NCBI RefSeq assembly: GCF_008365375.1
Contig: NZ_QOKW01000011.1
Span: 62,001 to 126,000 of the forward strand
Reading direction: 5' to 3'
Length of the DNA stretch: 64,000 bases
Origin: Roseomonas genomospecies 6
GTDB taxonomy: Bacteria > Pseudomonadota > Alphaproteobacteria > Azospirillales > Azospirillaceae
Positions 27,642 through 36,126 of the stretch are shown here, in pieces; position 1 is the stretch's first letter; the number at the start of each line of letters is the position of its first letter. The notes below the pieces were generated by a model. It made no database searches, was not told the DNA's origin, and saw only the letters and a list, made by a program, of their open reading frames with translations. The translations under genes and the position numbers were made by a program.

Positions 27642-28177
27642 CCGGCCTGCGCTTCGCCCCCCTGGCCCCGGACGCGCTGAGCGCCGTCCTGGCGCTGCAG
27701 CGGGAGGCCTGCGGCCCGCTGATGCACCCGCTCACCGAAGCCGAGCTGTCGGACATGCTGGCCGGGCCGGAGAAGGGGCGCGGCGCGGTGCTGGGAGCGC
27801 ATGCGGAGGAGCAACCCGGCGGGGGGCTGGCCGCCTTCCTCGCCATCCAGTTTCCGGGACGGTCCGCCCACAATCTGGGCCGCGACTACGGCCTGCCGGA
27901 CGGGGAACTGGACCGGGCGCTGCATTTCACCGGCGTCCTGGTGCATCCGGCGCGGCGCGGGCAGGGCCTGCACCGGCGCCTGATCGAAACCGCCGCCCGC
28001 GACGTCCTGCCGCCGGGCCGGCACCGCTACTGGTTCGCCACCGTCCGGCCCGAGAACACGGCGAGCGTGCGTGGGATGCTGTCGGTCGGCATGCGCGTCT
28101 TCGCGCGCAAGCCCAAGCACGACGGGCACGACCGTCTTCTGTTCGTCCGCGACCTCTCCGCCCCGGCCGGCGGCTGA
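27638..28177 (+). CDS. GNAT-family N-acetyltransferase
   Basis: A 179-residue protein with the GNAT core: the acetyl-CoA-binding segment VLVHPARRGQGLHRRLIETA (about 104-123) carries the R/Q-x-x-G-x-G/L loop, followed by a strand/helix block containing NTASVRGMLSVGM. It probably transfers an acetyl group from acetyl-CoA to a small-molecule amine or an amino acid; the acceptor cannot be read from sequence. Its ATG overlaps the MFS stop, so it is co-translated with that gene, and the cyclase gene follows after 48 bp. An amino-acid-modifying role would fit the racemase-like gene in the same unit, but this is inference. Confidence 0.8.
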   Translation: MTGLRFAPLAPDALSAVLALQREACGPLMHPLTEAELSDMLAGPEKGRGAVLGAHAEEQPGGGLAAFLAIQFPGRSAHNLGRDYGLPDGELDRALHFTGVLVHPARRGQGLHRRLIETAARDVLPPGRHRYWFATVRPENTASVRGMLSVGMRVFARKPKHDGHDRLLFVRDLSAPAGG

Positions 28178-28225
28178 CGCTCCTCCCCTTTCCCACTGGC
28201 CCCTTGGCCCACCGGAGACCGCCCG

Positions 28226-30379
28226 ATGTCTCAACCCCCTTACCGGCCCCCTTACCGGATTCGCCTGCGCGTGGGAATCGCGCTGGCCTTCCTGATGACG
28301 ACGGTGCCGCCGATCGCGGTGATGCTCAGCTACCTCTATCACGAGAATTCCCGCACCGCGCTGGAGGTGGCGTCCCAATCCATCGGGCGCACGACCCAGA
28401 CGGTCACCAACGACCTGCACGGTCTGGTCAGCCCGGTGGCCCGCGTGGCCGAGGCGATGGCCGGATTCGGGCGGATCGACCGCAACGGGCTGCGCCGCAT
28501 CGAATCGCTGCGCTACTTCTCCGGAGCGCTGGCCACCATGCCGCAGCTCGCCTCGCTCTATGTCGGCTTCGCCGGGGACGGGGCGTTCTTCCAGATGGTC
28601 CGGCTGGCGCCCGAAGGCGGACACTTCGGCCCCGCCGACCCGCCCCCCGAGAGCGCGCTAGCCCTGCGCATGCAGGACGCCAGTTCGGGCCGCTTCGCCG
28701 ATTCCTACTTCTATCTGCGCTCCTGGGGACAGGTGACCGGCGTGGAGCGGGCCGAGGCGACGGAGGACCCGCGCACCGCCCCCTGGTACGAAGCGGCGCA
28801 CAGGTCCGGGGCGCCGGTGATGTCCGACGCCTTCGTCCTGCCGGCGACCCGGCGCCCTGTGGTCACCGTCTCCTACCGGATGGCCACCGACGACGGCGTG
28901 CCCATCGGCGCAATCGGGGCCGATGTGGCGCTCGACGCTCTGGCCGCCCGGCTGGACGCCCTGCGCATCGGGCCGTCCGGGGCCGTCTTCGTGATCGACG
29001 GGCACGGACGGGTGATCTGCCACAACCGGGCCGAGCTGCTGGTGGACGACGAGGGAACGGCGACGGCGCTTCACCGCGCGGAGTCCTTCCCCGACCCGGT
29101 GCTGGCCGGCGCGGTGGAGCGCCGCAAGGCCGGGGCCGGCGACCGCTTCATCGCACCGCTGGGGCCGCAGGGCCGGGACTACATCGTGGAGTTCGCGACC
29201 CTGACCGACGGGGTGGGCGCGGGCTGGACCGTCGGCGTGGCTGTGGAGGTGGACGAGTTCGTCGGCTCCATCCGCAGCGCCACCTACCGCATCGTCGTGA
29301 TCGGCGGCGGGCTGCTGGCGGTCTCGGTGCTGCTTCTGCTGTGGCTGTCGCACCGGCTGACCCGTCCGATGCGGGACATCGTGGCGGAGACCAACCGCAT
29401 CCGCCAGTTCGACCTGAACGGCCGCTTCGCCGTCCGCACCCGCGTGCAGGAGGTGGCCGAGCTGGCCGGCGCCGTGGAGACCATGAAGGGCGGCCTGCGC
29501 CGCTTCGGCGCCTATGTGCCGAAGGCGCTGGTGCGCGACATCATCGTGACCGGCGACGGCGGCGATCTCGGCGGGGAGACACGCTCCCTCAGCATCCTGT
29601 TCAGCGACATCGCGGGCTTCACCGCGACCAGCGAGGCCATGCCGCCGCAGCAGGTGCTCGACCGGCTGACCACCTATTTCGAGCGGATGACCGCCTGCAT
29701 CCACGGCCATGGCGGCACGGTGGACAAGTTCATCGGCGACGCGATCATGGCCTTCTGGAACGCCCCGCGCCCCGACCCGGACCATGCGGAGCGGGCCTGC
29801 CTCGCCGCACTCGGCTGCCTGTCGGTCAACCACGCCATCAACGAGGCCTGCCTCGCCGCCGGAACGCCCCCCATGCCGACCCGCTTCGGCCTGCATCTGG
29901 GAGAGGTGGTGGTGGGCAACGTCGGCTCCTCCGACCGCATGCAGTACACCGCGCTCGGCTCCCATGTGAATCTCGCCTCGCGCATCGAGGGGCTGAACAA
30001 GGTCTACGGGACCAGCATCCTGGTGACGGGGGCGGTGGAACGCGCCGTGCGCGGGCGCTTCCTGTTCCGGCCCGTCGATCTGGCCGTGCCGTCGGGCCTG
30101 TCGGCCCCGATCGAGCTGTTCGAGCTGGTCGGCTCGCTGGACCCCCATTCGGCCTTCGCCCGCCCGTCCGAAACCCACGACCTCTGCCGCCAATGGCATG
30201 TCGCGGTGTCGCTCTACCGCAGCCGGCGCTGGTCCGCCGCGCTGGAGCTGCTTCACCCCCTGGCCGACGAGCCGGAGGTGGCGGCGCTGGCCCGGATCTA
30301 CATCGCGCGCTGTGAACGGCTGATCGCCGACCCGCCCGGCGACGGCTGGGACCCCGCCGAGCATTTCAAGACCAAATAG
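28226..30379 (+). CDS. dCache-HAMP class III adenylate cyclase
   Basis: Membrane receptor cyclase, 717 residues. A TM helix (about 17-37) precedes a periplasmic dCache-type domain (about 40-340), then a second TM (about 346-367), a HAMP linker and a class III nucleotide cyclase domain (about 455-635). Metal-binding aspartates are Asp461 (FSDIAGF) and Asp505 (KFIGDAIMAFW). Lys in DKFIGD and Thr in QYTALGSHVN fit ATP rather than GTP, and NLASRIE supplies the transition-state Asn/Arg. Extracellular ligand binding should thus control cAMP production. It lies in the same orientation as the racemase-MFS genes upstream and the TRAP-type binding protein 15 bp downstream, which could deliver its ligand. 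cAMP specificity is inferred from motif residues. Confidence 0.9.
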   Translation: MSQPPYRPPYRIRLRVGIALAFLMTTVPPIAVMLSYLYHENSRTALEVASQSIGRTTQTVTNDLHGLVSPVARVAEAMAGFGRIDRNGLRRIESLRYFSGALATMPQLASLYVGFAGDGAFFQMVRLAPEGGHFGPADPPPESALALRMQDASSGRFADSYFYLRSWGQVTGVERAEATEDPRTAPWYEAAHRSGAPVMSDAFVLPATRRPVVTVSYRMATDDGVPIGAIGADVALDALAARLDALRIGPSGAVFVIDGHGRVICHNRAELLVDDEGTATALHRAESFPDPVLAGAVERRKAGAGDRFIAPLGPQGRDYIVEFATLTDGVGAGWTVGVAVEVDEFVGSIRSATYRIVVIGGGLLAVSVLLLLWLSHRLTRPMRDIVAETNRIRQFDLNGRFAVRTRVQEVAELAGAVETMKGGLRRFGAYVPKALVRDIIVTGDGGDLGGETRSLSILFSDIAGFTATSEAMPPQQVLDRLTTYFERMTACIHGHGGTVDKFIGDAIMAFWNAPRPDPDHAERACLAALGCLSVNHAINEACLAAGTPPMPTRFGLHLGEVVVGNVGSSDRMQYTALGSHVNLASRIEGLNKVYGTSILVTGAVERAVRGRFLFRPVDLAVPSGLSAPIELFELVGSLDPHSAFARPSETHDLCRQWHVAVSLYRSRRWSAALELLHPLADEPEVAALARIYIARCERLIADPPGDGWDPAEHFKTK

Positions 30380-30394
30380 CCCGAAGAGGACGCG

Positions 30395-31435
30395 ATGACG
30401 AACACATGGACGGCGCGGCTTATGGCCGCCTGCACGGGACTGGCGCTGGCGCTCGCCGCCGCCGGGGTGTCCGCGGAGACGGTCATCAAGCTGGCCCACC
30501 CCAACCGCAACGACGCCTTCGACAACACCGCCGGAGCGATGGCGATCGTCTTCAAGAACCATGTGGAGATGGCCACCCAGAGGCGCGTGCGCGTGGAGAT
30601 CTTCCCCGAAGGTCAGATGGGCCGCGACGGTGACGCGGTGAAGCTGGTCCGCCAGGGGACGATCCAGTCCGCGATCTCCTCGGTCGGCGGGGTGGCACCG
30701 CTCTACCCGATGCTGGCGGTCATCGACCTGCCCTTCGCCTATTCCTCCGTCGCCAACGCCTACGACGTCTTCGACGGCCCCTTCGGCCAGCGGCTGGCCG
30801 AGGAGATCCGACGCAAGGCGGGGCTTGCCGTGCTGGGCTTCGGCGATCCCGGCGGGCTGTTCACCATGACCAACTCCAAGCGCCCGATCCGCATGCCCGA
30901 GGACATGAAGGGCCTGAAGATCCGCATCATGGACCTGGAGACGCACCGGATCATGATCGGCAGCCTGGGCGGCACGCCGGTCAACGTCGCGTGGTCGGAG
31001 CTGTACAACGCGCTGGGCACCGGCGCGGTCGACGGCCAGATGAACCCCGTGCCGATCGTCCGCTTCGCCCGCTTCGACGAGGTGCAGCGCCACCTGACGC
31101 TGAGCAACCACCTGTTTCTCCCCTACATCTGGGTGATGAACACCAAGTTCCTGGACGATCTCGCCCCGAGCGACCGTGCAGCCGTGATGAACGGCGCCCG
31201 GCTGGGAGTCGTCGCCAGCCGCGGTCTCAGCCGCCTGATCGAATCCTCCGACCGCGGCCTGCCGCCCCTGGCCCAGCGCATGGAGGTCCACACGCTGACC
31301 CCGCGCGAGGCGGAGGCGTTCCGCAAGGTCACCCAGCCCGCGGTGCGCGAGGCCATCGAGCGGCGCTTCGGTGCCGAGGGGGTGGAGATGCTGGCCGCCT
31401 TCGAACGCGCGATCCGCGAGGAGCGGACGCCGTAG
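30395..31435 (+). CDS. TRAP-type solute-binding protein (DctP family), orphan
   Basis: Exported 346-residue DctP/TAXI-like periplasmic protein. A signal peptide ends near VSAETV (about residue 27). The mature part shows the DctP signatures IFPEGQMGRDGDAVKLVRQG, the MPEDMKGLKIRIM segment with the carboxylate-binding Arg, and the NAWSELYNAL-like block (NVAWSELYNALGTGAVDGQ). GAGG precedes the ATG. No DctQ or DctM gene is adjacent, unlike the complete TRAP operon at 58.5-61.5 kb. Placement 15 bp after a dCache cyclase suggests it presents a ligand to the receptor rather than to a transporter; that is inference. Confidence 0.88.
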   Translation: MTNTWTARLMAACTGLALALAAAGVSAETVIKLAHPNRNDAFDNTAGAMAIVFKNHVEMATQRRVRVEIFPEGQMGRDGDAVKLVRQGTIQSAISSVGGVAPLYPMLAVIDLPFAYSSVANAYDVFDGPFGQRLAEEIRRKAGLAVLGFGDPGGLFTMTNSKRPIRMPEDMKGLKIRIMDLETHRIMIGSLGGTPVNVAWSELYNALGTGAVDGQMNPVPIVRFARFDEVQRHLTLSNHLFLPYIWVMNTKFLDDLAPSDRAAVMNGARLGVVASRGLSRLIESSDRGLPPLAQRMEVHTLTPREAEAFRKVTQPAVREAIERRFGAEGVEMLAAFERAIREERTP

Positions 31436-31455
31436 GGTGTATCCCTGAGTTCAGG

Positions 31456-32121
31456 TCATCCCATCCGCCGGACCGCTCCCCCCGCCAGAGTGCGCAACTG
31501 GCCGGCGGGGCTGCGGTCCGCCTCGCTTTCCGCCCGCTCTCCCGCCGCCGCGATCACCGAGAGGCGCCGCGCCAACGCCCGTTCGGGCGCGCAGACCTCC
31601 TCGCACAGCGCCCGCATCTCCGCGATGGAGGGGCGCCATTTCTGCGTCCGGCGCCAGTTCCGCGCCGCCGCGTCGACCGCCCAGGCCGGGAATTCCCCCA
31701 GATCCTCCGCCCAGTCGAGCGCGACCAGATGCTCCACCTCCGGCGCGGTTCCCTTGGCCGGGTAATGGCTGAGCAACGCCAGGACCCGGGCCAGGAGATG
31801 GTCCGGCGAGGCCGGGGCCAGGATGGAACCGGTCAGCTCGCCGAGCGCGCGCCGCGCCATCTGCGCGTGCTGGCCGGTCACCCCGTCGGGCGGGCTCCAG
31901 TCTTCCGTCACCCCGTCGAAGCCGCGGTCGCCGAAGCGCGGGCGGCGCTCCACCTGTCCGGCGGCCAGGATCTCCCGCAGCGGCGCCGGAAGGGCGGTGG
32001 TCAGGACGACCCTACGCTCCGCGGCGGGAGCCGTGGGATCGAAGGCGGGCGGCGGACGCGACGGCAAGGGCGTCACGACCGATGGACTCCCATGCGGGGC
32101 GGGCCGCGGCTGTGCACTCAT
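31456..32121 (-). CDS. Conserved hypothetical protein of the replication region
   Basis: A 221-residue soluble protein, start ATG at 32121 with GAGGAAA upstream. The N-terminal 70 residues are Pro/Ala-rich and low in complexity. The central part (LLARVLALLSHY, FPAWAVDAAARNWRRTQKWRPSIAEMRALCEE, split over about 115-180) resembles proteins found beside replisome-organiser genes in phages and plasmids. It lies 9 bp after the HTH gene, read in the same direction, divergent from the replication initiator. I infer a part in replication or its control; no enzyme motif is visible. Confidence 0.65.
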   Translation of the reverse strand: MSAQPRPAPHGSPSVVTPLPSRPPPAFDPTAPAAERRVVLTTALPAPLREILAAGQVERRPRFGDRGFDGVTEDWSPPDGVTGQHAQMARRALGELTGSILAPASPDHLLARVLALLSHYPAKGTAPEVEHLVALDWAEDLGEFPAWAVDAAARNWRRTQKWRPSIAEMRALCEEVCAPERALARRLSVIAAAGERAESEADRSPAGQLRTLAGGAVRRMG

Positions 32122-32130
32122 GGCGTTTCC

Positions 32131-33006
32131 TCAGCTCCAGCGTTGCGGGGTGGGGCCGCCGTCGCGGGCGGCCTTCAGCTTCGCCGCGGCGGCCATCCAG
32201 GCGCCGAGCTTCAATTCGGGTGCCGGAGCGGCGGGGACAGGCCGTCCGCCGGCGGATGGAGCGGCAGGGCGGATCATCGGCGCCTTTCCGGCGGCGGCGT
32301 CCTGCGCCAGCCAGGCTTTCCAGGCGGCTCCGACATCGCGGTAGCGGTAGCCGTGCGCCCGGCAGCGCAGCCGGAAGCCTTCGGCGTGGCGGTCCAGATC
32401 GACCCCGGCAAAGCGGGCTTCGGCCCAGGCCCGGTCGCCGGCGTCCGGCGCCCAGTCTTCCGGTACAAAACCGGCCGTTACTGCCTGCGCCGGCCCGCGC
32501 GAAGCGTGCGAGTCCGGAGTCTGTTCGGATTCCGGCTGTTCCTGTCGCATCGGCGCACAAGGGGAGTCGGCGGACGCGACATCCTTGGCGACGGGCTGCA
32601 CAGGGGGCTTTCCGGGAGGCTTTCCGGCGCGGCCCTCCTCCGCCCCGGCCGCCGGAATCGGCCCTTCGCCGGGAACCAGCCGCAGCCGGTACAGGCAGGA
32701 CAGGCGCCCGCCCGAGGCGGAACGGCGGGCTTCCATTTCGATCACCCCGGATTCGGCGAGGTGGCCGAGGATGCGGTTCACGGTGCTGCGGCTGCGCTTC
32801 AGCGCCGCGGCGAGGGTCGCCTGCGACGGCCAGCACTCGCCGCGGGCGTTGGCGTAGGTCGCCAGCGCCGCCAGAACGGCCAGACCGTCGGCGTCGATGG
32901 CGGGATGGCCGAGCCACCAGGCCGGGATGCGGCCCCAGCGCCCGGTGTCGGCGGGCGGGCCTTCGTCCGGTGGAATGTTCGTCGGTGCGTCGTCACGGGG
33001 TGTCAT
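32131..33006 (-). CDS. Helix-turn-helix replisome-organiser-like protein
   Basis: A 291-residue protein with an N-terminal winged HTH (about 25-100: GRIPAWWLGHPAIDADGLAV, then ATLAAALKRSRSTVNRILGHL and ESGVIEME) of the HTH_36/phage O-protein type. A Pro/Ala/Gln-rich linker follows, then a C-terminal segment (about 195-245, YRDVGAAWKAWL) reminiscent of the helicase-loader-binding part of DnaT/O-like proteins. ATG 33006 has GGAG 8 nt upstream; the frame continues upstream into the iterons but without a good start. It is divergent from the initiator gene, with the iterons between. It is probably an auxiliary replication factor or regulator of the iteron region. Confidence 0.7.
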   Translation of the reverse strand: MTPRDDAPTNIPPDEGPPADTGRWGRIPAWWLGHPAIDADGLAVLAALATYANARGECWPSQATLAAALKRSRSTVNRILGHLAESGVIEMEARRSASGGRLSCLYRLRLVPGEGPIPAAGAEEGRAGKPPGKPPVQPVAKDVASADSPCAPMRQEQPESEQTPDSHASRGPAQAVTAGFVPEDWAPDAGDRAWAEARFAGVDLDRHAEGFRLRCRAHGYRYRDVGAAWKAWLAQDAAAGKAPMIRPAAPSAGGRPVPAAPAPELKLGAWMAAAAKLKAARDGGPTPQRWS

Positions 33007-33105
33007 ACGGGGGCTCCGCAAGGCGATGGGAACCGGCTCCGCGGGCAGAAGCGGGCCGGTGGCTTTGCGGATGAGGATTCCCGGCGGCGCGCGGCTCTTC
33101 AAACC

Positions 33106-33698
33106 GCGGGCAAAAGCTCCATAGCCAAGCATGGAGCGGTAGCCCGCGCTCCTGAAGCCCTTGCCCGCGCTCCTGGAGCCTTTGCCCGCCACCCTGGAGC
33201 GACAGCCCGCGCCTTGCCGCCGAATCGGAATCCTGGAGTGGAAACCCGCGCCCCTGGAGCGATAGCCCGCGCCCCCGGAATCCCGGCGATGGAGCCATGG
33301 GCCGCGGACGCGGCGGGAGGCCATGGAGCTTTTGCCCGCGGTTTGCCGGAGCGATGCCGCTTCGCCATGGAGCGATAGCCCGCGGCTATGGAGCAACAGC
33401 CCGCGCTTTTCCCTGCCCCGGTTCCATGCCGGAATTCCGGCGGCGTGCAGCGGATGGAGCTTTTGCTCGCGCCGGTCCCGCACCGTCCGGGGTGGCCCCA
33501 TGGAGTCCCGACTCGCGGCGGGGAAAGCGCCCATGGAGCGATAGCCCGCGCCTTCGCCCCCGAACCCGCGCAGCGATTCGCGCGGGGAAGGCGGAGTCGC
33601 CAGGAATTCCGAAGGAAATCAGAGGCCCGCCGGGGAAGCGCGGGTTATCGCTCCATACCCGCGGGCTATCGCTCCATGGGTGCGGGCAAAGGCTCCAT
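33106..33698. repeat. Iteron field, probable origin of replication
   Basis: About 17 copies of a 17-bp motif, consensus ATGGAGC-N5-CCCGC with the core mostly GATAG or TTTTG. Plus orientation begins at 33131, 33152, 33173, 33194, 33233, 33254, 33289 (degenerate), 33323, 33367, 33388, 33454, 33500 (degenerate) and 33533; minus orientation at 33106, 33640, 33661 and 33682. Within groups the spacing is 21 bp, two helical turns, so copies face the same side of the helix. The field lies directly upstream of the initiator gene and downstream (divergent) of the HTH gene. This is the classic layout of an iteron-controlled replication origin. I see no obvious AT-rich unwinding element or DnaA box. Confidence 0.88.
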
Positions 33699-33780
33699 AC
33701 CGAAGGAGGTCGCCCATCACGAAGCGGTTGTCAGAGCGCGCATCCCGCCGCATGGTCATAACCGGGCAAGGAGGGATTGG

Positions 33781-35013
33781 ATGAGCAAGATCGCGACACC
33801 CGGCGCGCTGCAACTGGTGCTGTTCGAACTGGAGGACCGCTCCCAGTCGCACCTGATCGCGCTGTACGATCTGGCGCCGCGCTACGTCTTCGCCTCGCGC
33901 GACGGCGGGCGGTCCGCGGAAACCGCGCCCGCGAAGGGCAATTTCGTCGCGTCCATCAAGCGCGAGTTCACCTACCGCGGCAGCACCTTCCACCTGACCA
34001 TCCAGCCCGCCCGTCTGACCAAGATGGTCAACCGCGACATGGTCAACCGGGACGACGGGGCCGCCCAGGCCGACGGCCAGACCGAGATAGAGTACGAGGT
34101 CTTCCCCGCCGAGCGCGAGCAGGTGGTGGAGCATGTGGTTCGCCGCCTCGCCATGGACCGCTCGCGCCTGTCGCTGGGCGGGGAGAACCGCGACAAGGTG
34201 CAGATGCGCTTCACCCTCTATGAAATCCAACGGGAGCTGAAGGCGGTCGGCCACACCCTGTCGATCCGCGACATTCGGGAATCGCTGACCATCCTGGCGC
34301 GCTCGCGCATCATCATCGGCAAGCCGGCGGAGGGCGTGAAGAAGGGGCGGGGCGCCAACCTGCTGGAATCCACGGCCTTCCCGGTGCTGGCCATCCGCTC
34401 CCGCCCCGACCTGATCGGCGATGAGGGCGGCGACGAGGAAACCCACCTGCAATTCAATCCGCTGGTCTCCTCCGCCATCCGGAACCTGGAGTTCAAGCCG
34501 GTCAGCTACCAATGGCTGATGCGGCTGAAGAGCCCGGTCTCCCGCTGGCTCTACAACCGTCTGAGCGCCGAGTATGATTACTCGGGGGCGGAGGCGCCGG
34601 GCGATCTGGGCGCCAAGGCGATGACCCTGTCCGCGGACGAGATCATCAAGAACAGCGGCATGAATGTGTGGAGCCGCCGCCGCGACACGTTGCGCGCGGT
34701 GACCGCCGCCGTGGACGCCCTGGTGGAGGAAGGCATCCTGACCAGCGCGGAAAAGCTCTACGACAAGATCGGCGCCCGCATCGAGGGGATCACCTACGTG
34801 ATGCTGCCCAGCGCGAAGTTCCTCGCCCAGGTGCGCAAGGCGCAGGCGGTGGAGAGCGCCAACGTGGCGGCCATGCGGGCGATCACCGGCGACGACCGCC
34901 GCCCCACCGATTTCGTGCCGGTCACCCCCGCCGCCACGGTGGAAACCCGCGCCCGCCGGGCCAAGCGGTTGACCCAGGAGACTCCTCTGCTGCCGATGGC
35001 GGAAGCCGGTTGA
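33781..35013 (+). CDS. Replication initiator protein of a plasmid or chromid
   Basis: A 410-residue protein with AAGGAGG 8 nt before the ATG. Two winged-helix-like units can be traced: RFTLYEIQRELKAVGHTLSI with its continuation RESLTILARSRII (about 142-180), and SRWLYNRLSAEYDY plus LSADEIIKNSGMNVWSRRRD (about 255-320), the double winged-helix plan of iteron-binding initiators. It probably binds the adjacent 17-bp repeats, opens the origin and recruits helicase. I cannot name the exact family (RPA- or Rep_3-like). No parA/parB genes lie in the window. Confidence 0.8.
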   Translation: MSKIATPGALQLVLFELEDRSQSHLIALYDLAPRYVFASRDGGRSAETAPAKGNFVASIKREFTYRGSTFHLTIQPARLTKMVNRDMVNRDDGAAQADGQTEIEYEVFPAEREQVVEHVVRRLAMDRSRLSLGGENRDKVQMRFTLYEIQRELKAVGHTLSIRDIRESLTILARSRIIIGKPAEGVKKGRGANLLESTAFPVLAIRSRPDLIGDEGGDEETHLQFNPLVSSAIRNLEFKPVSYQWLMRLKSPVSRWLYNRLSAEYDYSGAEAPGDLGAKAMTLSADEIIKNSGMNVWSRRRDTLRAVTAAVDALVEEGILTSAEKLYDKIGARIEGITYVMLPSAKFLAQVRKAQAVESANVAAMRAITGDDRRPTDFVPVTPAATVETRARRAKRLTQETPLLPMAEAG

Positions 35014-35031
35014 CCGGAGCCGGTCCCGGCG

Positions 35032-35502
35032 TCAGCCAGGGTCGGCGGCGGCGTTCAGCGAATCGCGCAAGCGCAGCAGCGCGTCGCGCAGTCCGGCGAG
35101 ATCCGGCAGCGGGCAGTTCGCCGCCGCGGCGATGTGGTCCGGCAGCGCCGTGGCCCGTTCCCGCAGGGCGGCGCCCTGCGCCGTGAGATGGATGCGCACC
35201 AGCCGCTCGTCCGCCGGGTCGCGCGCCCGGGTGACCAGCCCCTGCCCTTCCAGCCGCTTCAGCAGCGGGGTCAGCGTGCCGCTGTCGAGCAGCAGCCGTT
35301 CCCCCACCGCCTTCATGGTCTGGCCGTCCTCTTCCCAGAGAAGAAGCATGACCAGATACTGCGGATAGGTCAGTTCCAGCGCGTCCAGCAGGGGGCGGTA
35401 GACCCGCGTCATGGCGAGATTCGCCGAATACAGGGCGAAGCAGGCCTGATTGGCGAGAAGAAGCGGGTTTTCGTCGTCGGTGCTCATCGTTCTGGAATTC
35501 AT
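35032..35502 (-). CDS. ohrR: MarR-family organic-peroxide sensor OhrR
   Basis: A 156-residue MarR-type winged-helix repressor. The N-terminal ANQACFALYSANLAMTRVY contains the reactive cysteine (Cys21 in this start) and the tyrosines that react with organic peroxides in OhrR proteins; the DNA-binding wing is around DSGTLTPLLKRLEGQGLV. Oxidation should release it from the ohr promoter. It lies downstream of ohr on the same strand, 115 bp away. The start could also be ATG 35487 (MSTDDEN), which is the more usual N-terminus. Confidence 0.92.
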   Translation of the reverse strand: MNSRTMSTDDENPLLLANQACFALYSANLAMTRVYRPLLDALELTYPQYLVMLLLWEEDGQTMKAVGERLLLDSGTLTPLLKRLEGQGLVTRARDPADERLVRIHLTAQGAALRERATALPDHIAAAANCPLPDLAGLRDALLRLRDSLNAAADPG

Positions 35503-35535
35503 GGTTCGGGAATTCCCAGCCAGGGAAACGTCGCA

Positions 35536-35587
35536 GGCGTGTTGCGCGCGACCCCATAGCGCATGGGGGTATGGCGCGCAACACGCC
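35536..35587. other. Long palindromic hairpin between ohr and ohrR
   Basis: Arms GGCGTGTTGCGCGC (35536-35549) and GCGCGCAACACGCC (35574-35587) pair perfectly over 14 bp, and an inner CCCCAT/ATGGGG pair extends the stem. It sits immediately ahead of ohrR. The arms contain TTGCGCGC, half of the ATTGCGCGCAAT palindromes found upstream of ohr, so it might be an additional OhrR site, an attenuator, or both. Confidence 0.6.
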
Positions 35588-35617
35588 CGAGACCATGGAA
35601 CCCTGTTGCGCGCCTCG

Positions 35618-36037
35618 TTACGCGACCGCGGTGTTCACCGCGATGTTGCCCTTGGTCGCGTGGCTGTAGGGGCAGACCTTGTGCGCGCGGGCCACCAGAT
35701 CCTCGGCCGCCGCCTTGTCCAGGCCGGGCAGCGACACGGTGAGGTCCACCGCGATGCCGAAGCCTTCGCCGTCGTCGCGCGGGCCGATGCCGACCTGGGC
35801 GGTGACCGTCACGTCCGCCGGCACGGCGATCTTGTCGCGGTTGCCCACGAACTTCATGGCGCCGAGGAAGCAGGCCGAATAGCCGGCGGCGAAAAGCTGC
35901 TCGGGATTGGTGGCGCCGCCCTTGCCGCCCAATTCCTTCGGGGCGGCCAGCGCCACCGACAGCAGGCCGTCGTCGGTCTCCGCCTTGCCGTCACGCCCGC
36001 CGGTGGCCGTCGCCTTGGTCGAGTAGAGGATCTTCAT
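35618..36037 (-). CDS. ohr: Organic hydroperoxide resistance protein Ohr
   Basis: A 139-residue thiol peroxidase of the Ohr/OsmC family that reduces organic hydroperoxides in the cytoplasm. The two redox cysteines are present in FAAGYSACFLGAMK and KVCPYSHATKGN, and PADVTVTAQVGIG is typical of the Ohr branch. Full length. It is followed by ohrR on the same strand and preceded by two identical palindromes that are likely operators. Confidence 0.95.
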   Translation of the reverse strand: MKILYSTKATATGGRDGKAETDDGLLSVALAAPKELGGKGGATNPEQLFAAGYSACFLGAMKFVGNRDKIAVPADVTVTAQVGIGPRDDGEGFGIAVDLTVSLPGLDKAAAEDLVARAHKVCPYSHATKGNIAVNTAVA

Positions 36038-36126
36038 CGCGTGTGCTCCTTCGAACAGATGGATCGTTTCGGATCGGGGATGCGGGTTGCCGCTTGTTGC
36101 CGGAAGGAAGCATCACGCAAAATCGA

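Noticed and set aside
28658..31291. An 877-codon minus-strand frame
   Set aside because: Antisense to the cyclase and TRAP-binding-protein genes; no recognisable domain.
33106..33698. CRISPR array
   Set aside because: Repeats are only 17 bp with 4-bp gaps, vary in sequence and occur in both orientations; these are iterons. No cas genes are present.
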